From DASSBG01 sp963800395 (lineage in GTDB: Bacteria; Pseudomonadota; Gammaproteobacteria; Xanthomonadales; Rhodanobacteraceae), in NCBI GenBank assembly GCA_963800395.1, contig CAWDBD010000011.1, positions 124,001-188,000 of the forward strand: a stretch of DNA of 64,000 nucleotides, read 5' to 3'. Every line of letters begins with the position of its first letter. Position 1 is the first letter of the stretch. A program made the position numbers and the translations under genes. The notes below the pieces were generated by a model, which was not told where the DNA came from, ran no database searches, and saw only the letters and a list, made by a program, of their open reading frames with translations. Shown here piece after piece: positions 6,969-15,047 of this stretch.

Positions 6969-8660
6969 ATGTCATATCAGGTATTGGCACGCAAGTGGCG
7001 GCCAAAGCAATTTGCCGAACTGGTCGGTCAGGAGCACGTGGTGCGAGCGCTGTCCAATGCGCTGGATGCCGATCGTACCCATCACGCCTATCTCTTCGCG
7101 GGTACGCGGGGTATCGGCAAGACCACGATTGCGCGCATATTTGCCAAATCGATCAATTGCGAGCACGGACAATCGGCCGAGCCGTGCGGTGAGTGTGCCG
7201 TCTGTACGGCGGTGGATGCGGGGCGCTTTGTCGACCTGCTGGAGATCGATGCGGCCAGCAACACCGGCGTCGATGATGTGCGTGAACTGATCGAGAACGC
7301 TCAGTACGCGCCCTCGCGGGGCCGATACAAGGTCTACCTGATCGACGAGGTGCACATGCTTTCCCGCAGTGCATTCAATGCATTGCTGAAAACACTTGAG
7401 GAGCCGCCTGAGCATGTGAAGTTCCTGCTGGCGACCACCGACCCGGACAAGTTGCCGATGACGGTGCTGTCGCGTTGTCTGAAGTTCAACCTGAAGCGCC
7501 TGCTGCCGCAGCAGATTGGTGATCAGTTGCGGCATATTCTCGAGGCCGAAAAAATTGATTTTGATACGGCGGCGGTCGACGCCCTGGCCCTGGCAGCCGA
7601 CGGATCCATGCGCGATGGCCTCTCCCTGCTGGATCAGTCGCTGGCCTACGGTGGCAACGAACTGCGCGATGAACCGACCCGCGCCATGCTGGGTACGGTC
7701 GAGCATGGAAGTGTTCTGGCTCTGCTCGAGGCGCTGGCCGCCGGTGACGGTAGCGCTCTGTTGCAGCAGGCGGAGACGATCGCTGAACACGCGCCGGACT
7801 TTGCCGGTGTGCTGGATCAGCTTGCCGGCGCCCTGCATCAGATCCAGTTGCATCAGCTGGTACCGGGCCAACGCAGCGTTGCAGGCCCGAACGAGACGGC
7901 TTTCCAGAATCTGGCCTCGAGTCTGTCTGCCGAGGAGGTGCAGCTGTACTACCAGTTGGCGGGGCGCGGGCGGCGGGAGCTGGGATTTGCGCCCGATGCG
8001 CAAACAGGTTTCGAGATGGTGTTGTTGCGCATGCTGGCCTTCCGGCCGGGTTCGCGCTCTGATCCGCCACCGCAGGGGCCGAAGCGCAGAACCGGCGCTG
8101 TGCCAGGGGAGCGCCAGCCTTCCTCGGCACCGGATAAAGAGCAGCGCGTTGCCGAGGCAGCACCATCAACCGGTCCGGCAAGCGAGCACGTGTCCCACAG
8201 CCGCGAGGCCGAGGCGCCGGCTGTGGCGCAAGCACCGGCATCGGACCAGGGCAGCAGCAGCTTGTTCGGCGAGAAAAGTCGTTGTGCCGGCGATTGGCAC
8301 ACCTGGATTGCTCAGTCGGGCCTGGCTGGCCCCACGGGCGAGCTGGCGCGCAATGCCATTCTGCAGGATATCGACGGCGCGGTATGGACGTTGCAATTGC
8401 GCCCGGAATTGATGAGCATCGCCGTTGAGCCGATGACAAGCCGCCTGCGGGAAGCCCTCGGAGCCTATGTTGGCCAGGCGGTCAAACTGCGCTTTGTCAG
8501 CAGTGATACAGTCAGCGATACCCCGGCGGAACGGCGCCAGCAGGCCGACCAGGCACGTCAGAGTGAGGCCGAGCGGGCGATCCGCGACGATCCCCTGGTG
8601 CAGGGGCTGGAAAGTGAGCTTGGAGCGCGGGTGGTGCCGCAGAGCATCCAGGCGCTGTAA
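6969..8660 (+). CDS. dnaX: DNA polymerase III subunit gamma/tau
   Basis: DnaX is the ATPase of the replicative clamp loader. The 563-residue protein has the Walker A motif GTRGIGKT at residues 45-52, a zinc module with C64, C73, C76 and C79, Walker B (IDEVHM, about 125-130) and the SRC arginine-finger segment. A Pro/Ala/Gln-rich linker (about 360-435) precedes the tau-type C-terminal domain. I took the ATG at 6969, with AAGGA ten bases upstream, over the TTG at 6963. No E. coli-type A-AAA-AAG slippery site was seen near the linker, so a separate gamma product is not evident. Followed by ybaB and recR, the usual order. Confidence 0.97.
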   Translation: MSYQVLARKWRPKQFAELVGQEHVVRALSNALDADRTHHAYLFAGTRGIGKTTIARIFAKSINCEHGQSAEPCGECAVCTAVDAGRFVDLLEIDAASNTGVDDVRELIENAQYAPSRGRYKVYLIDEVHMLSRSAFNALLKTLEEPPEHVKFLLATTDPDKLPMTVLSRCLKFNLKRLLPQQIGDQLRHILEAEKIDFDTAAVDALALAADGSMRDGLSLLDQSLAYGGNELRDEPTRAMLGTVEHGSVLALLEALAAGDGSALLQQAETIAEHAPDFAGVLDQLAGALHQIQLHQLVPGQRSVAGPNETAFQNLASSLSAEEVQLYYQLAGRGRRELGFAPDAQTGFEMVLLRMLAFRPGSRSDPPPQGPKRRTGAVPGERQPSSAPDKEQRVAEAAPSTGPASEHVSHSREAEAPAVAQAPASDQGSSSLFGEKSRCAGDWHTWIAQSGLAGPTGELARNAILQDIDGAVWTLQLRPELMSIAVEPMTSRLREALGAYVGQAVKLRFVSSDTVSDTPAERRQQADQARQSEAERAIRDDPLVQGLESELGARVVPQSIQAL

Positions 8661-8704
8661 GAAACATCGACCCATAATCAATACGATAGAAGTAGCGGAG
8701 AAGC

Positions 8705-9031
8705 ATGATGCGTGGACAGATAGGTCAGCTGATGCAACAGGCACAGCGGATGCAGGAAAAAATGAAACAGGCGCAGGAAGAAATTGCGCAAATGGAAGTG
8801 GTTGGCAGCGCTGGCGGTGGTCTGGTCAAGGTCACCATGAGTGGCGCGCATGAGGTGCGGAAGGTCGAAATGGATCGCGAAATGCTCGCCGATGATGCCG
8901 AGATGGCCGAGGATCTGGTGGCGGCAGCAGTCAACGATGCGGTGAACAAGGTGGCTGCGGCCAGCAAGGACAAGATGGGCGATGTTTCTTCGGGCATGAG
9001 CCTGCCGCCGGGAATGAGTCTGCCGTTTTGA
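8705..9031 (+). CDS. ybaB: YbaB/EbfC family nucleoid-associated protein
   Basis: Small DNA-binding protein of 108 residues with the typical start MRGQIGQLMQQAQRMQEKM, the central GGGLVKVTMSGAHEVRKVEM block and a Met/Gly/Pro-rich tail (GMSLPPGMSLPF). Two adjacent ATGs (8705 and 8708) are possible starts. The dnaX-ybaB-recR order is conserved in many bacteria; the protein is thought to bind DNA as a dimer. Confidence 0.95.
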   Translation: MMRGQIGQLMQQAQRMQEKMKQAQEEIAQMEVVGSAGGGLVKVTMSGAHEVRKVEMDREMLADDAEMAEDLVAAAVNDAVNKVAAASKDKMGDVSSGMSLPPGMSLPF

Positions 9032-9131
9032 TGCGTGTTTCGAGACTCGGGCTTCGAGACTCGGGCGGACGCTTTTGCTGCCATCTGCAAACTCGGCGCT
9101 ATCCGCCTGATCAATCTCTGCAGGAGGCGCA

Positions 9132-9734
9132 ATGAGCACCGGGTCACCGCTGCTGTCCGAGTTGGTAGACGCTCTGCGCGTGCTGCCGGGCGTTGGCGCG
9201 CGCAGTGCCCAGCGCATGGCTTTCCAGTTGCTGGAGCGTGATCGCGATGGCGGTCAGCGTCTGGCCAGGGCACTTGAATCGGCCATGCAGGACATCGGCA
9301 ACTGCAAGTGCTGTCGAAACTTCAGTGAGCAAGCGGTATGCGGGCTATGCGCAAGCGAGCAGCGCGACAAAAGCCTGTTGTGCGTGGTGGAAAGCCCCTC
9401 GGATCTTGCTGCGATCGAGCAGGCCACGGGCTATCGGGGCCGGTATTTCGTGCTGCTGGGTCGCCTGTCGCCGCTGGACGGGCTTGGCCCGAACGAGCTT
9501 GGCCTTGATCTGCTGGCGCGGCGCCTGCAGGAGGACGAGGTGGCTGAGATGATCGTGGCCACCAATCCCAACGTCGAAGGTGAGGCCACGGCGCACTACC
9601 TGAGCCGCCTGGCGCATGCTGCGGGCATTCGGGTGACACGCCTGGCACACGGAGTGCCGCTGGGCGGCGAACTCGAGTACGTGGACCGCAATACGCTGGC
9701 TCACGCCTTCGGCGGCCGCCTGTCGCTGGAGTAG
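9132..9734 (+). CDS. recR: Recombination mediator RecR
   Basis: RecR works with RecO (and RecF) to load RecA on gapped DNA. The 200-residue protein has the N-terminal helix-hairpin-helix (LPGVGARSAQRMAF), the zinc site C58, C61, C70, C73, and a Toprim domain beginning LLCVVESPSDL. Length is canonical. AGGAGG lies about seven bases before the ATG. It follows ybaB after 100 bp. Confidence 0.97.
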   Translation: MSTGSPLLSELVDALRVLPGVGARSAQRMAFQLLERDRDGGQRLARALESAMQDIGNCKCCRNFSEQAVCGLCASEQRDKSLLCVVESPSDLAAIEQATGYRGRYFVLLGRLSPLDGLGPNELGLDLLARRLQEDEVAEMIVATNPNVEGEATAHYLSRLAHAAGIRVTRLAHGVPLGGELEYVDRNTLAHAFGGRLSLE

Positions 9735-9753
9735 CAGTTGGCGGTTAGCAGTC

Positions 9754-9830
9754 AGCGGTGAGCGGGAAAGACGCCTCGCGCGTATCCTGCCTGCCTCCCG
9801 CTCACCGCTCACCGCTCACCGCTCACCGCT
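9754..9830. repeat. Inverted repeat and CGCTCAC heptad repeats after recR
   Basis: AGCGGTGAGCGGGA at 9754-9767 is the exact reverse complement of TCCCGCTCACCGCT at 9796-9809; four CGCTCAC heptads follow from about 9799 to 9830. No T-run follows, so it is not a classic terminator. Confidence 0.8.
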
Positions 9831-9901
9831 TGCGCTTCAAGCGAATCATGTATCCTGAAGTTTGCACTGCTGCAAACGCCCCCTCTCAAGTCGCGAAACT
9901 C

Positions 9902-10246
9902 ATGTCCGACACCATCTTCAGCAAGATCATTCGCCGCGAAATCCCCGCCGACATTGTTTACGAAGACGATGACGTACTGGCCTTTCGCGATGTCAATCCG
10001 CAAGCGCCGACCCACGTGCTTTTCATACCAAAGCGGCCCATCGCCAGCCTGGATGAAGCCGGGCCGGACGATGCGGAATTGCTTGGCAGACTGATGCTGG
10101 CCGCGGCGGCGTACGCGCGCGAGGAGGGCATTGCCCGGGACGGCTACCGGGTGGTGGTCAACTGCAACGAGCATGGCGGACAGACGGTGTTCCACCTGCA
10201 TATGCATTTGCTCGGTGGGCGCACGATGAGCTGGCCGCCGGGCTGA
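9902..10246 (+). CDS. hinT: HIT family purine nucleoside phosphoramidase (HinT-like)
   Basis: The 114-residue protein starts MSDTIFSKIIRREIPA, the usual HinT N-terminus, and carries the histidine triad H98-x-H100-x-H102 in QTVFHLHMHLLGG. HinT enzymes hydrolyse adenosine phosphoramidates and aminoacyl-AMPs. I used the ATG at 9902; the frame is open further upstream only through the repeat tract. It converges with the slp gene. Confidence 0.93.
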   Translation: MSDTIFSKIIRREIPADIVYEDDDVLAFRDVNPQAPTHVLFIPKRPIASLDEAGPDDAELLGRLMLAAAAYAREEGIARDGYRVVVNCNEHGGQTVFHLHMHLLGGRTMSWPPG

Positions 10247-10279
10247 CTGCTGCTTGAGAGCTGTCGGTCAGGCCGGGCT

Positions 10280-10843
10280 CTACTTGCCGCTTGGCTTGGG
10301 CTCCTGGCGCGGCACCACGATCACCCGGGTGGGCGAATTCCAGTAGGGATTCAGGTAGCCGGGACCCCAGAAAGGATCATAAAAGGGGCTGTTGTAGTAG
10401 CCGCTGTTGTACGGCAGGCGCGGCTTGACGCGGGGCCACAGGTAGATGGTATCGGCGGCGATGCGCGGGTAGTTGTAGTCGTAGTCCCCGACCTTGCTGG
10501 TCAGGTGGCCATTGAGTGTGCCGGTGACCGTGATATCACGGCCCTTGGCGAATACCTCGGGATCATAGAATCCTTGTCGGCAGGCCACGAAGCGACCCAT
10601 GCTGTCCAGGTCGTCGCGGGGCCGGGTATTGCGGTCCAGTGGCCGCGACAACGCATAAATGCAGGTGTGATCGGCCGCTGGAACGGTCTTGATCACCTCA
10701 CCGCCCCAGCGCACACGGCTGCCGTCAGCTTGCCCGGCATTCTGCGGCGAAACCTCGGCAAACTGCCCCTCAAGCGGCTTGGGGACGCTGGCGCAGGCAG
10801 CCAGGCCAATGCAGGCCCCGGCGATAAGCAATGTCTTGTACAT
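10280..10843 (-). CDS. Slp family outer membrane lipoprotein
   Basis: The 187-residue protein has a lipoprotein signal with lipobox LAAC (C17) and the Slp-type body: a WGGEVIKT segment, the FVACRQGFYDPEVFAKGRDI block and the VGDYDYNYPRI segment. The tail is rich in Tyr, Pro and Asn. Slp proteins are starvation- or stress-related outer membrane lipoproteins of unclear function. The ATG at 10843 has AGAGG upstream, unlike the ATG 45 bases earlier. Confidence 0.85.
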   Translation of the reverse strand: MYKTLLIAGACIGLAACASVPKPLEGQFAEVSPQNAGQADGSRVRWGGEVIKTVPAADHTCIYALSRPLDRNTRPRDDLDSMGRFVACRQGFYDPEVFAKGRDITVTGTLNGHLTSKVGDYDYNYPRIAADTIYLWPRVKPRLPYNSGYYNSPFYDPFWGPGYLNPYWNSPTRVIVVPRQEPKPSGK

Positions 10844-11009
10844 AGCGACCTCTTCAATGGGGTGCCGAACTGGTCGGCTGATGGTCATTTAACCACGAAC
10901 AAGCTGATTGATTCCTGAGCAGCTTGCGTGCAAGTCGCGGACTGGGTAGCAATAGCCGGAAATACCCTGTCTACGTTGTTTCTTTCGCATTGATCCGAAT
11001 CTTGCCACC

Positions 11010-12953
11010 TCAATCATCCGCTTGCCCGGTTTCTCTCAGCGCCCCGTTGACAAGTCGCCGGTAGGCTGCAACATCGCCAGCTGTCGGGCTGTGCCGGGCA
11101 TAGCGCAGGAACAGGTAACGTTTCGACAGCATGTCCAGCTGACGCGCGTGCGCAGGGAGCGCGTGGCTGGCGCGTTGCATGAAATCACCCGGGCCTTCGC
11201 TAGGCTGTCTTTCAAGCCCCAGGCGCGCCAGCTTGCGTTCCAGGCGCCGCTGGCTTTCGAGCAATGGATCGCGCTCGCGCCGGCGGCGCAGGGTCAGCAA
11301 GGTGGCCAGTGCCAGCAACAGGCTGCAGCCTATGGCCAGAATCAGCGTCAACTGACGGATGCCGGTATGCGAAATGCCGAACGGGGTCAGCAGGCCCTTC
11401 TGGCGCTCCTGATTGAAGGCCACGACAGCCTTGCCCCACCAGCGATTGACGATGTCCCAGTGGTTGCGCAAACCTTGTAGCCAGCTGTTCTGATACCAGG
11501 CGGCGCTGCTTCCGGCAGCAGCCGATGCGCCGAGACTCACTCGCTCCGGGCGCACCGCGGCCGTGGGGTCGTAACGCACCCATCCGCGACCCTGCAGCCA
11601 TACCTCGCCCCAGGCGTGTGCGTCGGAGTTGCGCACCAGCAGGTAGCTGCCCAGGTCGCTCCAGTAGCCACCCTGATAGCCGGTGACCACGCGTGCGGGC
11701 ACGCCGGCGGCACGCATCAGAAAAGTGAAAGATGACGCATAGTGCTCGCAGAAGCCTTCGCGGGTGGAAAACAGGAAGTCGTCGATGCTGTCGCGGCCCA
11801 ATGGCGCTGGTACCAGGGTGTAGTTGAAACCGCCATTGTGGAAAAGGTCCAGGGCGGCCGCAGCGATGGCCGCATGGTCATTGCCATATTGTTGCTGCCA
11901 GCCGGCTGCAAGTGTGCGGGCATCCGGATCAAAGCCCGTCGGCAAGGCCAGGTTGCGTTGACGGTCCCTCGGGTCGAGCTTCGCTTGCAGGCTGTAGACC
12001 GTGGCCGAACGCATGGCATAGCGGTGCAGGGCGTCGAGTGGTTTGAAGCTGAACAGCTCGTGGCTGGCCAGCATGCGCGCGCCCTCGGGCTCGCTCACGG
12101 GCACATCCAGTGCCGGGAGGATATGGCCACCGGTCGGTTCCAGGGTGACCTGATAGCTGATGCTGCGGGTTGTGGAAACCGTTTCCGGCGAGGTGTCGCT
12201 GTGGCGCACATGGCTCCAGGTGCGGCCATCGAACTGGCTCATGACCCAGCCGCGGAAATACCGTTGTCCGGGGGCCGGCGGTTGGCCGTCAAAGCTCACC
12301 CGCATGGCCGGGCTGTCGTCAATCAGCAGCTCGGTGAGGTTGCCGGGCGTCATGCGGCTGCTCAGGCCGGTGCGGCCGGTATCCGGGCCGGGAGCGCCCC
12401 ATAGCGGAGAGGCCAGTCGCGGCACAAACATGAAGGCGAACAGTGCCAGTGGCAGGGCAAGCGCCAGGATTTGCACCACGGGCATCAGTTCGTGCCTCCA
12501 GGGCGGCGCAGGACCGCGTGGCTCGATGGCACGCAGCGCAGCCAGATTGGGTACCAGGCCAAGCAGCACCAACGCCGTAAAACCCATGCCCTGATTGAAC
12601 AGCAGGGCGCTCATCAGCACGAAGCAGCCGAAGCCGACCGAGCTGCGGACATCGCGTGGGCGCGATGTTTCCAGCAGCTTGAGAATAAGCAGCCCGACCG
12701 CCAGGGCACTGCCCGGAGCCCGGCCAAAAAAGTTGCCGTAGTGGCTCACAATGGCCAGCAACAGGAGTGCCACCAGCGGCAGCTTGATCCACAGAGGCGC
12801 GGGACGTGGTCCGCGCGTTCGCATTTGCCACCAGCGCAAGACCAGGAGCAGGCCAAGTGGTGCACTCATCCACAATGGAATGTGACCGACGTGCACCGCC
12901 AGGGTGATCGCCATGCCCAGGCAGATGAGATCAATGGTGCGTTGCTGGATCAT
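11010..12953 (-). CDS. tgpA: DUF3488/transglutaminase-like membrane protein (TgpA type)
   Basis: The 647-residue protein has five or six N-terminal membrane segments (to about residue 190), a periplasmic transglutaminase-like domain with the triad Cys402 (EGFCEHYASSF), His446 (DAHAWGEVW) and Asp462 (YDPTA), and one more membrane segment near residue 550 before a cytoplasmic tail. TgpA of Pseudomonas is essential and has periplasmic transglutaminase activity. The start overlaps the DUF58 stop by four bases, so the set moxR-DUF58-tgpA is probably one operon, as in many gammaproteobacteria. Confidence 0.92.
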   Translation of the reverse strand: MIQQRTIDLICLGMAITLAVHVGHIPLWMSAPLGLLLVLRWWQMRTRGPRPAPLWIKLPLVALLLLAIVSHYGNFFGRAPGSALAVGLLILKLLETSRPRDVRSSVGFGCFVLMSALLFNQGMGFTALVLLGLVPNLAALRAIEPRGPAPPWRHELMPVVQILALALPLALFAFMFVPRLASPLWGAPGPDTGRTGLSSRMTPGNLTELLIDDSPAMRVSFDGQPPAPGQRYFRGWVMSQFDGRTWSHVRHSDTSPETVSTTRSISYQVTLEPTGGHILPALDVPVSEPEGARMLASHELFSFKPLDALHRYAMRSATVYSLQAKLDPRDRQRNLALPTGFDPDARTLAAGWQQQYGNDHAAIAAAALDLFHNGGFNYTLVPAPLGRDSIDDFLFSTREGFCEHYASSFTFLMRAAGVPARVVTGYQGGYWSDLGSYLLVRNSDAHAWGEVWLQGRGWVRYDPTAAVRPERVSLGASAAAGSSAAWYQNSWLQGLRNHWDIVNRWWGKAVVAFNQERQKGLLTPFGISHTGIRQLTLILAIGCSLLLALATLLTLRRRRERDPLLESQRRLERKLARLGLERQPSEGPGDFMQRASHALPAHARQLDMLSKRYLFLRYARHSPTAGDVAAYRRLVNGALRETGQADD

Positions 12954-13924
12954 GGCAGCTCCGCCAGTGCGCGCATGGACCGGTGGAAGTGCGCCGGGCC
13001 CTGTCCTGCGACAATGTGGTTTTCGGGCAGGTTAAGCGACCAGACGCGCCCCGATTCATGTGCTTCGGCGACCCAGCGTGCCAGTCGGGCAATGCGCGCT
13101 TCGCGATCAGCAAGACGAACATGGCCCCAGTCCAGATGCCAGGCCTGGGCGGCCTGCGGGCGATCAAAGGTCTTGACGCGCAGGTCCTCGCTGCGCGCGC
13201 TGGCTTTCCACGCAATGCGGCGCAAGGGGTCACCACTGCGGTAGGCGCGCAGCCCCGACCACTCGTCTCCATGCGTACGCCGATGACGGTTGGCATCTCC
13301 CGCGAGTGATGCGGGTGCCGGACCTGAGGCCTCAGGCCGCGGGTATACCAGCACGCGATGGTCCGGGGCTATCCAGCTCCAGGCGCGAAACCAGCCGAAC
13401 GGCCAGCGGCTGGATACACGCAAGCGCGGCAGGTGCAGCCAGCCGCGCTTGCTGGTGGGCACGGCAATCTGCGTGTCGATGCTGGTATCGACGTCGATAC
13501 TGAAGCTCGTCTCATGGGTACCGCTGCGCAGGCGAATCGCGTTGTGGCTGTGTCCGCCGGCACGCCATGTCAGGCTCAGCCCGAGATCGTCGCCGGCAAT
13601 CGCCGTGCCTGAGCTGATCGAGGACAGCTCGAGCTGGTCGAGGCTGCGAAAGGTCTGCAGCATGCTGGTGATGCAGGTTGCGGCAAGAATGCAGGTCAAC
13701 AGCAGGGCGGCATTGTTGTTGTAGTTGAGTGCGCCCAGCAGCATCACCAGCAGAATTGACGCAAAAACGAAGCCGAAAGCCGTGGGCACAATGTAGATGC
13801 GGCGACGGTCCAGGCGAACCGGCAGGGGTTCGGGAGCGCGCAGACGGGTCAGGCTGGGCAGTCGCCGTTCGGCCCGCCGTACGATTCGCCCCAGAACGCG
13901 ACGCATCAGGGAGCTAGTTCGCAT
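12950..13924 (-). CDS. DUF58 domain protein
   Basis: The 324-residue protein has two N-terminal membrane helices (about residues 43-62 and 70-92) and then the DUF58 region with the conserved GDEWSGLRAYRSGDPLRRI block and IAWKASAR. DUF58 is a vWA-like domain found with MoxR ATPases. It is coupled to tgpA by an ATGA overlap and lies 175 bp downstream of moxR. Function is not established; a role with the transglutaminase at the membrane is inferred from context. Confidence 0.9.
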   Translation of the reverse strand: MRTSSLMRRVLGRIVRRAERRLPSLTRLRAPEPLPVRLDRRRIYIVPTAFGFVFASILLVMLLGALNYNNNAALLLTCILAATCITSMLQTFRSLDQLELSSISSGTAIAGDDLGLSLTWRAGGHSHNAIRLRSGTHETSFSIDVDTSIDTQIAVPTSKRGWLHLPRLRVSSRWPFGWFRAWSWIAPDHRVLVYPRPEASGPAPASLAGDANRHRRTHGDEWSGLRAYRSGDPLRRIAWKASARSEDLRVKTFDRPQAAQAWHLDWGHVRLADREARIARLARWVAEAHESGRVWSLNLPENHIVAGQGPAHFHRSMRALAELP

Positions 13925-14099
13925 GACTCAAATGATCTCCTGACACGGTGATTTGAACCGTATTTCGCCGGGTGATCGCAATGCCAAAACAAGCCGCCGC
14001 AGATTGCCAGCATATCGAGTACCCCGGCCGGGCAAGCGTCTGCCACGGGCGACCATCGTGCCGCCACAGCGGGGTCTTGTGCGGCATGCAGGCTCGCCA

Positions 14100-15047
14100 T
14101 CAGTCCACCGGCACTTCATCCAGCAGAGCGTGCGCGAGCTGGTCGCGGTCGGCGCCATGGCGCGGGGCCAGGCGGTGCGCGCTGGCGGCTACGAACAGGG
14201 CCTGGATGTCCTCGGGGATGACATGCTTGCGGCCTTCGAGCCATGCCCATGCGCGCGCTGCGGCCAGCAGCGCCAGACCGGCTCGCGGTGACAGACCGAT
14301 GTGGATGTCGGCGTGTTTGCGGCTGGCGGCCAGCAAGGCCTGAAGATAGTCCAGCAGCGGCCCGGTCACGGTTACGGCATGTACCTGCTTGCGTGCTTCG
14401 AGCAACTGGTCTGCGTCCATCACCGGCTGGCAATGCTGCAGCAGCTGGCGGCGATCATCTCCGGCCAGCAGGGCACGTTCGGCAGCCTTGTCCGGGTAGT
14501 CCAGTGCAATGCGCAGCATGAAGCGATCCAGTTGCGAGTCGGGCAGCGGGAATGTGCCGCCCATGTCCAGCGGGTTCTGTGTGGCGATGACCATGAACGG
14601 ATGTTGCAGCTTGCGGGTCTTGCCATCCACGCTGACCTGGCCTTCGGCCATCGCTTCGAGCAATGCGCTCTGGGTCTTGGGCGTCGCGCGGTTGATCTCG
14701 TCGGCCAAAAGCAACTGCGTGAACAGTGCGCCCGGATGAAAGCGAAACGTGCCGTGTTCGCGTTCGTAGACGCTGACACCGATAATGTCGGCCGGCAGCA
14801 GGTCGCTGGTGAACTGGATGCGTTGGAAATCAAGTTTCAGCGTGGCCGCGATGGCGTGTGCCAGGGTGGTCTTGCCAACGCCGGGAATGTCTTCAATCAG
14901 CAGGTGCCCCGCGGAGAGGGCGCAGGCAAAGGCCAGTTGTACCTGGTGCTGCTTGCCCAGGACGATGTTGTTGACCTGTGATTGAGCGTCGGCCAGCAGT
15001 TGCTGCAAATTTGATGGCGAAGAGGAATCGAGTGCAATGGTGGCCAT
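14100..15047 (-). CDS. MoxR family AAA+ ATPase
   Basis: The 315-residue protein has Walker A PGVGKTT (about 55-61), Walker B LLLADEINR (112-120), sensor 1 in IATQNP, and the LSPRAG motif of the C-terminal lid. MoxR ATPases act as chaperones together with vWA or DUF58 partners, such as the gene downstream. The frame is open to 15155, but the ATG at 15047 gives the normal N-terminus and has AAGG seven bases upstream. Its start overlaps the divergent GT39 gene. Confidence 0.93.
   Translation of the reverse strand: MATIALDSSSPSNLQQLLADAQSQVNNIVLGKQHQVQLAFACALSAGHLLIEDIPGVGKTTLAHAIAATLKLDFQRIQFTSDLLPADIIGVSVYEREHGTFRFHPGALFTQLLLADEINRATPKTQSALLEAMAEGQVSVDGKTRKLQHPFMVIATQNPLDMGGTFPLPDSQLDRFMLRIALDYPDKAAERALLAGDDRRQLLQHCQPVMDADQLLEARKQVHAVTVTGPLLDYLQALLAASRKHADIHIGLSPRAGLALLAAARAWAWLEGRKHVIPEDIQALFVAASAHRLAPRHGADRDQLAHALLDEVPVD

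Noticed and set aside
7548..7556. Run of A residues in dnaX as a programmed frameshift site
   Set aside because: It lies in the ATPase domain, is not in the A-AAA-AAG phase, and has no nearby Shine-Dalgarno-like stimulator, unlike the E. coli gamma site.
12471..13244. Plus-strand frame of 257 codons opposite tgpA and DUF58
   Set aside because: It spans two well-supported minus-strand genes and shows no domain.
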